64,000 nt of DNA from Planctomycetota bacterium (GTDB lineage: Bacteria > Planctomycetota > UBA1135 > UBA2386): NCBI GenBank assembly GCA_020638735.1, contig JACKHZ010000012.1, forward strand, positions 434,001-498,000, written 5' to 3'. Below the pieces are notes generated by a model that was given only the letters and a program-made list of their open reading frames with translations, was not told where the DNA came from and ran no database searches. Shown one piece after another: positions 9,032-16,766 of the stretch. The translations under genes were made by a program, and so were the position numbers. Numbering within the stretch: position 1 is the stretch's first letter; every line of letters begins with the position of its first letter.

Positions 9032-9061
9032 GGGGGTGGGGTGGGGCGACGGGGCGGGGGG
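9032..9061 (+). other. G-quadruplex-capable G-run cluster
   Basis: Five runs of four to six G are separated by loops of 1, 1, 4 and 1 nt on the plus strand. This is the classic pattern for an intramolecular G-quadruplex. It lies just upstream of the likely RRM-gene promoter. A second run pair (seven G, A, five G) is at 8948-8960. Function not known; in a 70% GC genome this can be incidental. Confidence 0.4.
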
Positions 9062-9117
9062 TGCTGGTTCGTGTTGCGGTGTCCGGGAGATTGCTAGGCA
9101 ATCCGCTGGCCGGGGAC

Positions 9118-9123
9118 TAGAGT
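9118..9123 (+). promoter_or_regulatory. Candidate -10 element (TAGAGT) of the RRM gene
   Basis: Best TANNNT hexamer upstream of the RRM gene. It would place transcription start near 9130, just before the three stem-loops of the leader. A weak TTGCTA at 9091-9096 is 21 nt away, longer than ideal for a -35. Confidence 0.3.
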
Positions 9124-9201
9124 CCGCGCCGGCGATCCAGTCCGGCTGGGTTTCACCCGGGTCGCCTTGCAGTCAGTTCGAGATCGCGTGCGTAAGCGGC
9201 G

Positions 9202-9316
9202 GTGCCTCGTCGACACCCCATCGGCGAGGTCACTCAGATCGGCCCCAAAGGCCCGTCGAGTTGTCGGGACTCCCCGACCCCCACTGCGGATGATCCCGTT
9301 GTCGCGTCGACAACGG
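9202..9316 (+). promoter_or_regulatory. Structured 5' leader of the RRM gene (three consecutive stem-loops)
   Basis: Three hairpins follow each other. The first is 9202-9209 paired with 9225-9233, with one bulged T. The second is 9263-9268 with 9273-9278, a perfect 6-bp stem with loop ACTC. The third is 9296-9304 with 9308-9316, a perfect 9-bp stem with a 3-nt loop. The AAGGA Shine-Dalgarno is at 9347-9351, ahead of the ATG at 9363. Long structured leaders are known for cold-shock and RRM-protein genes; autoregulation here is inference. Confidence 0.45.
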
Positions 9317-9362
9317 CACCGAGTTCGAGGTCCGCAACAGCTCGGCAAGGACAGATCTCTCA

Positions 9363-9680
9363 ATGGGCACCAGGCTCTACGTCGGCAACATGTCGTTCAA
9401 GACCACCGAGGACTCCCTCGCCGCAGCGTTCGGCGCGGATGGCCGGCAGGTCGCCAGCGTCTCGATCGTGATGGACCGCGACACCGGCCAGCCGCGCGGC
9501 TTCGCCTTCGTCGAGATGGCCAACGAGGCCGACGCCCAGGCCGCGATCGAAGCGCTCGACGGCCAGCAGCTCGACGGCCGCGCCCTGCGCGTCAACGAGG
9601 CCCAGGAGCGCAAGCCGCGCGATGGCGGCGGCGGCCGCGGCGGTGATCGCGGCGGTGATCGCCAGCGTCGCAGCTGGTGA
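9363..9680 (+). CDS. RRM-domain RNA-binding protein (Rbp type)
   Basis: Single RNA-recognition-motif protein of 105 aa, similar to the cold-inducible Rbp proteins of bacteria. RNP2 is LYVGNM at 5-10 and RNP1 is RGFAFVEM at 45-52; both provide the aromatic residues that stack on single-stranded RNA. The tail (about 82-105) is rich in Gly, Arg and Asp, as is typical for this family. AAGGA lies 11 nt before the ATG. The gene has an unusually long leader with three hairpins, suggesting post-transcriptional control. It ends 18 bp before the next gene. Likely role: RNA chaperone or regulator. Confidence 0.92.
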   Translation: MGTRLYVGNMSFKTTEDSLAAAFGADGRQVASVSIVMDRDTGQPRGFAFVEMANEADAQAAIEALDGQQLDGRALRVNEAQERKPRDGGGGRGGDRGGDRQRRSW

Positions 9681-9698
9681 GCCGTCGGCCCCAACCCG

Positions 9699-10025
9699 AT
9701 GGGCTACGACCTGCACATCACCCGGTCGATGGACTGGGCGGACAACCGGGGACACGAGATCTCGATCGAGGAATGGCTGGCCGTGGTCAGGCAGGACTCG
9801 GAGCTGGATCCGGACCCGGCCAACGGTCCGTACTCCGTCCGCTTCGGCCGCGGCGCTCGCTGGTTCGATTGGAGCGACGGGAACGTCTTCACGACGGACC
9901 CCGATCACGCCTCGGTCGCCAAGATGCTGGACCTCGCGCAACTTCTTGTGGCGACGGTGCAGGGAGACGACGGCGAGTTCTACGAATCGCCGAACGAGTG
10001 GTCTCGCGCACGTCGGACCCGCTGA
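9699..10025 (+). CDS. Small conserved-looking protein of unknown function
   Basis: A 108-aa soluble protein that opens with MGYDLHITRSMDW and has an EEWLAVV helix near residue 25. I recognise the N-terminal pattern (M-x-Y-D-L-H-I-T-R) as recurring in uncharacterised bacterial proteins, but I know no function. There are no signal peptide, membrane segments or catalytic motifs. It is rich in Trp and Asp. It starts 18 bp after the RRM gene and might be co-transcribed with it. Confidence 0.6.
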   Translation: MGYDLHITRSMDWADNRGHEISIEEWLAVVRQDSELDPDPANGPYSVRFGRGARWFDWSDGNVFTTDPDHASVAKMLDLAQLLVATVQGDDGEFYESPNEWSRARRTR

Positions 10026-10097
10026 ATTGCCGATGAGAGCAGCGACGACGCGGCGCCGCCGCTCCGCCTGCCAGCCCGCACGACACCCCAGACCTCA

Positions 10098-11099
10098 ATG
10101 ACGCAAACTCCCTGGAAGCAGCTCGTCGCTGCCTATCAGCAACCCCGTCGGGCGAGCGCCGTCTGGCAGCTCGTCAACTCGGTCGGCTCCTACCTCGTGC
10201 TCTGGTGCGCGCTGGCCTGGGCCGTGACGGTCTCCTGGTGGTTGGCGCTGCCGCTGGCCGTGCTCGCAGGAGCGCTGCTGGTCCGCGTGTTCATCATCTT
10301 CCACGACTGCGGTCACGGCTCGTTCTTCGCGTCGAAGCGCGCGAACGACTTCTGGGGCCTGGTCACGGGAGTGCTGACCTTCACGCCGTACGACCACTGG
10401 CGCGGCAAGCACGCGATCCATCACGGCACGACCGGCAACCTCGACAAGCGCGGCGTCGGCGACGTGTGGACGATGACCGTTCGCGAGTACGAGTCGTCCG
10501 GTTGGTGGCGGCGCCTGTGCTACCGCGTGATGCGCAACCCGATCGTGCTGCTCGGCGTGATCCCGTTGCTGATGTTCGTCGTCGAGCACCGCGTGCCCAA
10601 CCGCCGCAGCAACGCGCGCGAACAGCGCTCGGTGTGGGTGACGACGTTCTCGGTCCTGGCGATGGGTACGGTGGCGAGCCTGCTGATCGGCTTCCTGCCC
10701 TACCTGATCCTGCAGCTGACGATCCTCGCGGTCGCCGGCGCGATCGGCGTCTGGTTGTTCTACTCGCAGCACCAGTTCGACGAGGCCTACTGGCAGCGCA
10801 ACGAGGAATGGGACTTCGAGGACGCGGCGATCCGCGGCAGCGCGTTCCTGCGCCTGCCGCGCGTGCTGCAGTGGTTCACCGGCAACATCGGCTACCACCA
10901 CATCCACCACCTCAATTCGCGCATCCCCAACTACAACCTGCAGGGCTGCCACGACTCGCACCCGGCGTTCCAGGGCGTGAAGCCGCTGACGCTGTGGGGT
11001 TCGCTGCGCGCGTTCAGCCTCAAGCTGTGGGACGAGGCCAGCGGCGAGCTGATCCGCTTCCGCGACCTGGCGCGCATCCGCAACCGCAGCTTCGCCTGA
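10098..11099 (+). CDS. Membrane fatty acid desaturase
   Basis: Di-iron integral membrane desaturase introducing double bonds into acyl chains. All three histidine boxes are present: HDCGH at about 69-73, HAIHH at about 105-109 and HHIHH at about 267-271. Hydrophobic hairpins lie between them (about 35-65, 150-165 and 185-220). The length of 333 aa and the late third box fit the FADS/DesA group (beta-carotene or omega-3 type cannot be excluded). Membrane fluidity control is the likely role. It lies about 70 bp after the small unknown gene. Confidence 0.92.
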   Translation: MTQTPWKQLVAAYQQPRRASAVWQLVNSVGSYLVLWCALAWAVTVSWWLALPLAVLAGALLVRVFIIFHDCGHGSFFASKRANDFWGLVTGVLTFTPYDHWRGKHAIHHGTTGNLDKRGVGDVWTMTVREYESSGWWRRLCYRVMRNPIVLLGVIPLLMFVVEHRVPNRRSNAREQRSVWVTTFSVLAMGTVASLLIGFLPYLILQLTILAVAGAIGVWLFYSQHQFDEAYWQRNEEWDFEDAAIRGSAFLRLPRVLQWFTGNIGYHHIHHLNSRIPNYNLQGCHDSHPAFQGVKPLTLWGSLRAFSLKLWDEASGELIRFRDLARIRNRSFA

Positions 11100-11118
11100 G
11101 CGAGCGCGGACTGCGCGG

Positions 11119-11505
11119 TCAGAACATGCCGTTGTCGTTCTTCGACGACGACGGCACGACCTGCAGCACGTCCCAGTGCTCGACGATGCGGTCCTGCTCG
11201 TCGAAGCGGAAGATGTCGATGCCGGCATAGTCATGGGTGCCGGGCCACCGCTGGTGGCAGTGCAGCACGACCAGATCGCCCTCGGCGATCACGCGCTTGA
11301 CGGTCACCCGCTTGCCCGGCCACTCGCGCGCCATGCGCTCGAAGTAGTCGACGAACGCCTGCTTGCCGTCGCCGACCTCGGGGTTGTGCTGCGTGTAGGT
11401 CGCGCCGACGTAGCGCTCGATGGCTTCGCGCGGCTGGCAGTCGTTGAACATCAGTTCGTAGAACGCGACCGCGTCGCGCTTGCGGCGTTCGAGACGTTCG
11501 TCCAT
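11119..11505 (-). CDS. SnoaL-like / NTF2-fold protein
   Basis: A 128-aa protein with the alpha+beta cone fold of the SnoaL/NTF2 superfamily: an N-terminal helix (AVAFYELMFNDCQPREAIERY), YTQHNPEVGDGKQAFVDYF, then strands LVVLHCHQRWPG and GIDIFRFDEQDRIVEHWDVLQ. The pattern matches the polyketide-cyclase-like SnoaL group often annotated as nuclear transport factor 2 family. The ligand is unknown. The ATG at 11505 is preferred over longer frames because the fold starts here and a TACGAT element lies 8 nt upstream. Convergent with the desaturase gene. Confidence 0.85.
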   Translation of the reverse strand: MDERLERRKRDAVAFYELMFNDCQPREAIERYVGATYTQHNPEVGDGKQAFVDYFERMAREWPGKRVTVKRVIAEGDLVVLHCHQRWPGTHDYAGIDIFRFDEQDRIVEHWDVLQVVPSSSKNDNGMF

Positions 11506-11513
11506 GGGGGACG

Positions 11514-11519
11514 ATCGTA
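11514..11519 (-). promoter_or_regulatory. Candidate -10 element (TACGAT) for the SnoaL-like gene
   Basis: Minus-strand TACGAT ends 8 nt before the ATG at 11505, with a C-rich spacer and no Shine-Dalgarno. It belongs to the TANNNT/short-leader set. Confidence 0.35.
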
Positions 11520-11592
11520 CCGCGCATGGCCCGCGGTCCGTCTCGCGGATGCGATCGAGTGCCTTGGCCACGAGGCAGGAGTCGCCGCTGAG

Positions 11593-11621
11593 CTTCTTCG
11601 CCTGCTTCGCAGGCGAAGAAG
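11593..11621. repeat. Perfect 13-bp inverted repeat with 3-nt loop
   Basis: Arms 11593-11605 and 11609-11621 are perfect complements (CTTCTTCGCCTGC and its reverse complement). It lies 43 bp beyond the 3' end of the tRNA gene and upstream of the SnoaL-like gene. There is no U-tract, but its stability makes it a candidate terminator or transcript-end structure for the tRNA transcript. Confidence 0.55.
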
Positions 11622-11643
11622 TCATGCCCGCCGCCTGCCGGCT

Positions 11644-11666
11644 CCACCCGCGCTGCGCGCGGGTGG
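11644..11666. terminator. Hairpin overlapping the tRNA 3' CCA (possible terminator or processing signal)
   Basis: Perfect 10-bp stem: 11644-11653 with 11657-11666, loop of 3 nt. On the minus strand it begins at the CCA end of tRNA-Arg, so the precursor would carry a GC-rich stem directly abutting the tRNA. No U-run follows. Termination or 3' processing role is inferred. Confidence 0.4.
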
Positions 11667-11740
11667 TACGCCCGGCAGGAGTCGAACCTGCGACCCCAGC
11701 TTTAGGAAAGCTGTGCTCTATCCAGCTGAGCTACGGGCGC
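11664..11740 (-). tRNA. tRNA-Arg (anticodon CCT), CCA encoded
   Basis: The minus strand folds as a full cloverleaf. The 7-bp acceptor GCGCCCG pairs with CGGGCGT (first pair is G-U). The D arm is GCTC/GAGC, the anticodon stem CAGCT/AGCTG carries loop TTCCTAA, and the T arm GCAGG/CCTGC carries loop TTCGACT. Loop positions 34-36 read CCT, which decodes AGG as arginine. Discriminator A is followed by a genomically encoded CCA at 11664-11666. Length is 77 nt including CCA. No intron is seen. Confidence 0.96.
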
Positions 11741-11865
11741 GTGAGGGCGGGCATGCTACGTCGCTGCGCGAGGCAGCGCCAACCTCGAGTCGCACCGTTC
11801 GGTCGACCGCGCGCCGCGCCTCGCCGCGATCTCCCCCGTTCCGACAGGCCCCCGCGCCGATCGGC

Positions 11866-11871
11866 TACGTT
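11866..11871 (+). promoter_or_regulatory. Candidate -10 element (TACGTT) upstream of sppA
   Basis: TACGTT lies 39 nt before the ATG at 11911, and an AGGAG Shine-Dalgarno sits just before the ATG. This gene therefore looks conventionally leadered, unlike the TANNNT set with 6-10 nt spacing. Confidence 0.25.
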
Positions 11872-11910
11872 GGCGCCCCGCGCGCTGCCTGACGCGCCAC
11901 CGCAGGAGTC

Positions 11911-13755
11911 ATGAGAATCGTCCGCACCAACGTCACCCTCTCCCTGTTGTTCTCGTTGGCCGTCGCCGCGCCGGTCGCTGCGCAGAAGAAGGAAGAGACG
12001 CCGCCCGTGATCCAGGCGCCGACCGCCGACGCCGAACCCGCCGCGCCCGCCAAGGCCGAGCCGAGCAAGGTCGCGATGCTGCGCCCCAAGGGTGCCTACG
12101 CCGACCTGCCCGAGACGGCGTTCGACCCGATGAGCCTGCTTGGCGGCGGCGGCGCGCCGCCGAAGTCGTTCTTCCAGTTCCTCGAGCTGGTCGATGGCCT
12201 GGCGACGCAGAAGGAGCCCGACGTGCTGCTCGACCTGTCGGCCCCCTTCGCCTTCAACCTGCCGCAGCTGCGCGAGCTCGAGCGCGCGATCGCCAAGGTG
12301 CGCGCCGCCGGCAAACAGATCACCTGCTACATCGAAGGCGGCAGCCCGGCCACCTACCAGGTCGCGGCGCTGTGCGATCGCATCCTGATGGCCGACATGG
12401 GCGCGCTCGACCTGCGTTCGCCGGCGATGAACGTCATGCACATGAAGGACGCGCTCGACCTGCTCGGCGTGCAGGTCGAGGTCACGCGCGTCGGCGCCTA
12501 CAAGGGCGCGGTCGAGCCGTACCTGCTGTCGTCGATGTCGGAGCACCTCAAGGCGCACTACAAGACGATGCTCGCGTCGATGAACGCCGACCTCGTGCGT
12601 CGCATCGCCAGCGGCCGCAAGCTGAGCGAGGAGAGAGTGCGCGAGCTGCAGGCGCGACGCCTGCTGACCGCCAAGGAAGCGCTGGTCGAAGGTCTCGTCG
12701 ATCGCCTGGTGCCGTGGGCTGGCGCCGAGCGCGCGCTGGCGACGGCGCGCGGCGCCAAGGACTTCGAGCTGGTCGACGCGGCGCCCAAGGAGAAGAAGAA
12801 GCGCAAGGACCTGCTGACGATGCTCAGCGAGATGATGCGCGGCGACAAGGAGGAGGAGATCGAGGACCCGCAGGTGGTCGTCATGCACCTCGCCGGGCAG
12901 ATCGTCGACGGCGACAGCGCGGCGGCCGGCAGCATGGTCAGCGGCCCGGCGGTCAAGCGCCTCGACGCGCTCGCCGACAACGACCTCGTCAAGGGCGTGG
13001 TCGTGCGCATCAACTCGCCGGGCGGCTCGGCGACCGCCAGCGAGGCGATCCGGCAGGCGCTGCAGCGGCTGGCGGCGAAGAAGCCGGTGGTGTTCTCGAT
13101 GGGCGAACTCGCGGCGTCGGGCGGCTACTGGATCACCACCATCGGCGAACCGATCCTCGCCGAGGTCGGCACGATCACCGGCTCGATCGGCGTGTTCGGC
13201 ATGCGCTTCCAGCCCGGCGCGCTGATGCGCCGCCTCGGCGTGCACAACGAGCTGGTCGCGCTCGACGACGGCCCGGCGATGGACGCGATGGACCGGCCGT
13301 GGAGCGAAGCGGCGCGCGCCCGCATGCAGGGCTTCGTCGACGACGTCTACGCGCGCTTCCTCGCCAACGTCGCGGCGTCGCGCCACAAGACCACCGACGA
13401 GGTCGACGCGATCGCCGGCGGTCGCGTCTGGTCGGGTCAGCAGGCGGTGGAGAACGGTCTCGTCGATCGAATCGGCGGCGTCGCGGAAGCGGTGGCGATG
13501 GTGCGCGAGCGGGCCCACATCGACGGCAACGTCGAGGTGCGCCACATGCCCGAGCCGAAGAACTTCGCCGATTCGTTGTTGTCGTCGATCTTCGACGCGC
13601 AGGTCGCCGCCGGTGTCGACGCCGCAGCGCTGAAGCTGCTGCTGGCCGAGTGCTGCCGGTTCGCCGAGGTCTCCGGCGTCGTGCGCGAGGCGCTGACCGG
13701 CGACGGCAAGGCCAAGATCTACGCGCTGATGCCGCCGGGCCTGCGCGTGCAGTGA
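11911..13755 (+). CDS. sppA: Signal peptide peptidase SppA, 67-kDa type (peptidase S49)
   Basis: Membrane-associated serine protease that degrades cleaved signal peptides. It has the long two-domain form of 614 aa. A signal peptide or anchor (TLSLLFSLAVAAPVAAQ) is followed by an N-terminal S49-like domain bearing the general-base Lys in GAYKGAVEP (about K198). A C-terminal S49 domain carries the nucleophile Ser in ELAASGGYW (about S403), with NSPGG and TGSIGVFGM around it. That Ser/Lys split across two domains is characteristic of SppA. AGGAG precedes the ATG. The acidic stretch EEEIEDPQ near 315 links the domains. Confidence 0.92.
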   Translation: MRIVRTNVTLSLLFSLAVAAPVAAQKKEETPPVIQAPTADAEPAAPAKAEPSKVAMLRPKGAYADLPETAFDPMSLLGGGGAPPKSFFQFLELVDGLATQKEPDVLLDLSAPFAFNLPQLRELERAIAKVRAAGKQITCYIEGGSPATYQVAALCDRILMADMGALDLRSPAMNVMHMKDALDLLGVQVEVTRVGAYKGAVEPYLLSSMSEHLKAHYKTMLASMNADLVRRIASGRKLSEERVRELQARRLLTAKEALVEGLVDRLVPWAGAERALATARGAKDFELVDAAPKEKKKRKDLLTMLSEMMRGDKEEEIEDPQVVVMHLAGQIVDGDSAAAGSMVSGPAVKRLDALADNDLVKGVVVRINSPGGSATASEAIRQALQRLAAKKPVVFSMGELAASGGYWITTIGEPILAEVGTITGSIGVFGMRFQPGALMRRLGVHNELVALDDGPAMDAMDRPWSEAARARMQGFVDDVYARFLANVAASRHKTTDEVDAIAGGRVWSGQQAVENGLVDRIGGVAEAVAMVRERAHIDGNVEVRHMPEPKNFADSLLSSIFDAQVAAGVDAAALKLLLAECCRFAEVSGVVREALTGDGKAKIYALMPPGLRVQ

Positions 13756-13772
13756 GCGCGCAGGCGCGCTCC

Positions 13773-14420
13773 TCAGCCGGAGACCGTCAGCTCGTCGGCG
13801 CGACCGCCGTTCTGCTCGTGCGCGCGCTCGAGCACCATCTCGGCCTGTTGCTGCGGGCTCAGGCGCCAGTCGAGCACCAGGTCGGCGGTGCGCCGCGCCG
13901 GCTCGACGAAGCGCTCGTGCATCGGCCGCACCGTGTCGAGGTACTGCTTGATGACCGACGCGACCGTGCGGCCGCGTTCGAGCACGTCCCGCTGCACGCG
14001 GCGCAACGCGCGCACGTCCGCCGGCGTGTCGACGTAGACGCGCAGGTCGAACGAGCGGCGCAGCTCCGGCACGGCCAGCAGCAGGATGCCCTCGCAGACG
14101 ATGGTCGGCTGCGGCTCGACGCGCAGCGTTTCCGCCATGCGCGTGTGCGTCGAGAAGTCGTAGCAGGGGCGTTCGACCGCGCGGCCCGCGAGCAGCGTGG
14201 CGACGTGCTGCGCGAGCAGCGGGTTGTCGAGGCTGTCCGGGTGGTCGAAGTTGGTCGCCGCGCGCACCGCGATCGGCTGGTGGCCCAGGTCGCGGTAGTA
14301 GGAGTCGTGATCGAGCACCGCGCATCGACCGCCGAGCGCACGCACCACGGCCGCGGTCAGCGACGTCTTGCCGCTGCCGGAGCCGCCGGCGATGGCGATG
14401 GCGAACGGGCGGGTGCGCAT
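13773..14420 (-). CDS. udk: Uridine kinase
   Basis: Phosphorylates uridine or cytidine in pyrimidine salvage. The P-loop GGSGSGKT is at about 11-18, followed by DHDSYYRDL, NFDHPDSLDN and the family's PCYDFSTHTR. IVCEGILLL forms the second phosphate-site strand, and RRVQRDVLERGRT is the lid region. From the ATG at 14420 the protein is 215 aa, the normal size. A longer frame reaches 14540, but the P-loop position and a TACCCT element 8 nt upstream favour 14420. It is divergent from the HIT gene and convergent with sppA. Confidence 0.93.
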   Translation of the reverse strand: MRTRPFAIAIAGGSGSGKTSLTAAVVRALGGRCAVLDHDSYYRDLGHQPIAVRAATNFDHPDSLDNPLLAQHVATLLAGRAVERPCYDFSTHTRMAETLRVEPQPTIVCEGILLLAVPELRRSFDLRVYVDTPADVRALRRVQRDVLERGRTVASVIKQYLDTVRPMHERFVEPARRTADLVLDWRLSPQQQAEMVLERAHEQNGGRADELTVSG

Positions 14421-14428
14421 GCCCGGCG

Positions 14429-14434
14429 AGGGTA
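14429..14434 (-). promoter_or_regulatory. Candidate -10 element (TACCCT) for udk
   Basis: Minus-strand TACCCT ends 8 nt before the udk ATG at 14420. There is no Shine-Dalgarno. Same spacing class as other candidate leaderless genes here. Confidence 0.35.
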
Positions 14435-14545
14435 GCGAGGCGAGCGATCGGGACCACCACGAAGGCGCCCGGAAGGGGCCGGGAAAGATCCGCTGCGCCG
14501 TGCCGCCGGCCGCGACTGGGGCTTGGACGAGGCCCGGCATCGGCT

Positions 14546-14551
14546 TACTGT
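14546..14551 (+). promoter_or_regulatory. Candidate -10 element (TACTGT) for the HIT gene
   Basis: TACTGT ends 8 nt before a GTG at 14560, the start chosen for the HIT protein. The spacing is the main reason for choosing that GTG over a TTG at 14593. Confidence 0.3.
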
Positions 14552-14559
14552 CGGCCCCG

Positions 14560-14946
14560 GTGGCGCGCGTGCCGCGCCGCCGCTCCGCACCGTTGACCTA
14601 CGACCCTTCGAACGTGTTCGCCCGGATCCTCAGGGGGGAGATCCCGGCGCAGTTCCTGCACGAGGACGAACACTGCGTCGCCTTCCGCGACGTCGCCCCC
14701 CAGGCGCCGACCCACTTCCTGGTCGTGCCGCGCAAGCCGTTGTCGATGCTGGCCGACGCCGGAGACGCCGATGCCGCCGCGCTCGGCCACCTGCTGCTCG
14801 TCGCGGCGCGGGTCGCCCGGCAGCTCGGCGTCGCCGACGACGGCTTCCGCGTGGTCGTCAACAACGGCGCCGGCGCCGGGCAGACGGTCTTTCACCTCCA
14901 CGTGCACGTGCTGGCGGGGCGCCCGATGGCGTGGCCGCCGGGCTGA
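14560..14946 (+). CDS. HIT family protein (histidine triad nucleotide hydrolase)
   Basis: Nucleotide hydrolase or transferase of the HIT superfamily, close to the HINT/protein-kinase-C-interacting group. It shows YDPSNVFARILRGEIPA at the N-terminus of the fold, THFLVVPRKP in the middle, and the catalytic triad HLHVHV at about 112-117. The fold proper starts 11 residues after this GTG. A TTG at 14593 would give 117 aa and is the alternative start. The frame is open much further upstream, but that part overlaps udk antisense and has no homology I recognise. The stop is 4 nt before the TPR gene, indicating an operon. Confidence 0.88.
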   Translation: MARVPRRRSAPLTYDPSNVFARILRGEIPAQFLHEDEHCVAFRDVAPQAPTHFLVVPRKPLSMLADAGDADAAALGHLLLVAARVARQLGVADDGFRVVVNNGAGAGQTVFHLHVHVLAGRPMAWPPG

Positions 14947-14950
14947 TCCG

Positions 14951-16753
14951 ATGCGAGATCCAGAACCCGACGACGAGCTGGGCGACCCGGAGGTCATGTT
15001 CCTGCCGCTGGCGGCCGCCGCGGGCCCGGGCTGGCACGGCTACGACCCTGGGGTCCTGGCGCGGCGCATCCCGGACTTCGTGCACCAGCTGCTCAACCGC
15101 GGCCAGGTCGGGCCGACCGCGATGCTCGAGCTGCAGGCCACCGCCGAGAACGGCGCCGTGCAGTGGGTGCAGCTCGAGGCGCCGCCGGACCGCGACGAGG
15201 CGTTCGAGCTGCTGCCCGACGAGGTGCGCGTGCACGCCATCGTCACCGGCGAGCTGTTGCCGGTGGAGAACGGCCTGCGCGTCGAGTTCCACGTGTTCCG
15301 CGAGGAGGACGAGGACGACTTCGCCACCGAGAAGATGGGCGGCGTGGTGCCGATCGACGATCCGGTCGGCGCGTTGATGCGGCTGGCGCGGCGCCTGGCG
15401 CGCCTGCTGGCGCTGCCGTTCCACGAGCCGCCGGCGGGGCTGTTGACGCGCAACGGCGCGGCGTTCGGTCACTTCCTGCGCGGGCTCGACAACGCCATGC
15501 TGCTCAGCGGCGACCTCGAGATCGCGCTGCCGGACGACCGCGAACAGCTGATCCGACCGTTCGCCGACGCGCTGCAACTCGATCCGGGCTTCGGCCTCGC
15601 GCTGCGCGTCGCCAACGCGACCACGGCGATGGCGCTGCACGGCGCGCGCCTCGACGGCGACGTCGTGCGCAGCTTTCTCGACCGCTGCTACGCCGCGCAG
15701 CCGTTCGACGGCGACGCCTGCGTCGCGGTCGCGGAGCAGCTGTCGTACATGGGCGACGACGACCGCGCGCTGGCCTGGCTCGAGCACGCGATCCATCTCG
15801 ACCCGCCGCCGCCGAAGGGGCTCGAGAGCCTCGGCATCCTCAAGGCGCGGCGCGGCGACGCAGACGCCGCGCGCGGCCTCTGGGAGCGCGGGCTCGACGT
15901 CGACGGGCACCCTGACTTCTTCTCGCACCTGGCCCAGCTGAGCTTCGCCGAGAGCCGCCCCGCCGAGGCGTGGGAGCTGTTCGTGCGCGGGCTGCGGCGC
16001 CTGCGCGAGCGCACGCTGCGCGCCGCGGAATGGGACGACGCCGCCGGCGGCGCCGGGGTGCTGCTCGAGTGTCTGTCGGTGCACGTGCAGCGCACGACCC
16101 CGCCGGTCGCGGTGGTCGAGGCGTTGATGGGGCTGCGTTCGCTGCTTTCCGGCGACGACCGCACCTGCCTCGGGCTGTGCCTGTTCGCCTGTGGCAAGCG
16201 CCGCGAGGCGCGCATCGAGCTGGTCGCCGGGCTGCGGGGCATGCTCGACACGAGCCTGCGCGACCGGGCCGTGCGCGCGATGCTGCAGATCGACGTCGCC
16301 GAGTTCGAGGCCCGCTTCGCCCGCGCCACCGAGCGCGCGACGCGCGGCCGCGGCATCGGCCAGGCGCTGGGCGAGTTCCGCCTCTGGCTGCACCTGCAGC
16401 CGGAGTTCTGGCCGGCGCTCTACTACTCGGCGATCGGCATGCGGCGCCAGGGCCACCGCGACCGCGCGCTCGACGTGCTGGCGGCGGCGCTCGAGATCGC
16501 GCCCGATCAGCCCGACGTGCTCTACGAGATGGCCGAGCTGTTCGCGCGGCGGCAGAACTGCAAGCGCGCGCTGGAGCTGATCGAGAAGGCGCTGCGGCAG
16601 CGGCCGTTCGAGCCGCGCATGCAGCTGGCGCGCGCCCGCTACCTGTGCCAGCTCGACCGGCGCGGCGAGGCGCGTCGGTTGCTCGAGCGCGCGATCGCCG
16701 ACGGCTGCGACGACCCGAAGGTGCGCCGACTCGCCCGGCGCCTGGCGCGCTGA
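14951..16753 (+). CDS. TPR-repeat protein of unknown function
   Basis: Cytoplasmic-looking protein of 600 aa with no signal peptide. The first ~150 residues form a mixed alpha/beta region with an acidic loop (EEDEDDFATEKMG). From about 190 onward, TPR-like helix pairs appear, clearest at 265-310 (DRALAWLEHAIHLDPPPPKG) and at 500-595 (RDRALDVLAAALEIAPDQP and KRALELIEKALRQRPFEP). The TPR part would mediate protein-protein contacts. It starts 4 nt after the HIT stop codon and is probably co-transcribed with it. No catalytic motif is visible. Confidence 0.8.
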   Translation: MRDPEPDDELGDPEVMFLPLAAAAGPGWHGYDPGVLARRIPDFVHQLLNRGQVGPTAMLELQATAENGAVQWVQLEAPPDRDEAFELLPDEVRVHAIVTGELLPVENGLRVEFHVFREEDEDDFATEKMGGVVPIDDPVGALMRLARRLARLLALPFHEPPAGLLTRNGAAFGHFLRGLDNAMLLSGDLEIALPDDREQLIRPFADALQLDPGFGLALRVANATTAMALHGARLDGDVVRSFLDRCYAAQPFDGDACVAVAEQLSYMGDDDRALAWLEHAIHLDPPPPKGLESLGILKARRGDADAARGLWERGLDVDGHPDFFSHLAQLSFAESRPAEAWELFVRGLRRLRERTLRAAEWDDAAGGAGVLLECLSVHVQRTTPPVAVVEALMGLRSLLSGDDRTCLGLCLFACGKRREARIELVAGLRGMLDTSLRDRAVRAMLQIDVAEFEARFARATERATRGRGIGQALGEFRLWLHLQPEFWPALYYSAIGMRRQGHRDRALDVLAAALEIAPDQPDVLYEMAELFARRQNCKRALELIEKALRQRPFEPRMQLARARYLCQLDRRGEARRLLERAIADGCDDPKVRRLARRLAR

Positions 16754-16766
16754 CGCGGCCGCCAGT

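Larger units (their letters stand above)
8894..9362. other. 469-bp intergenic region with G-runs and a structured RRM leader
   Basis: No open frame here looks coding. The left part holds minus-strand promoter sequence for the M49 gene and two G-rich blocks (8948-8960 and 9032-9061). The right part, from about 9130, looks like a long transcribed leader of the RRM gene with three stem-loops, annotated separately. A TAGAGT hexamer at 9118-9123 is the best -10 candidate, giving a leader of roughly 235 nt. Confidence 0.6.
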
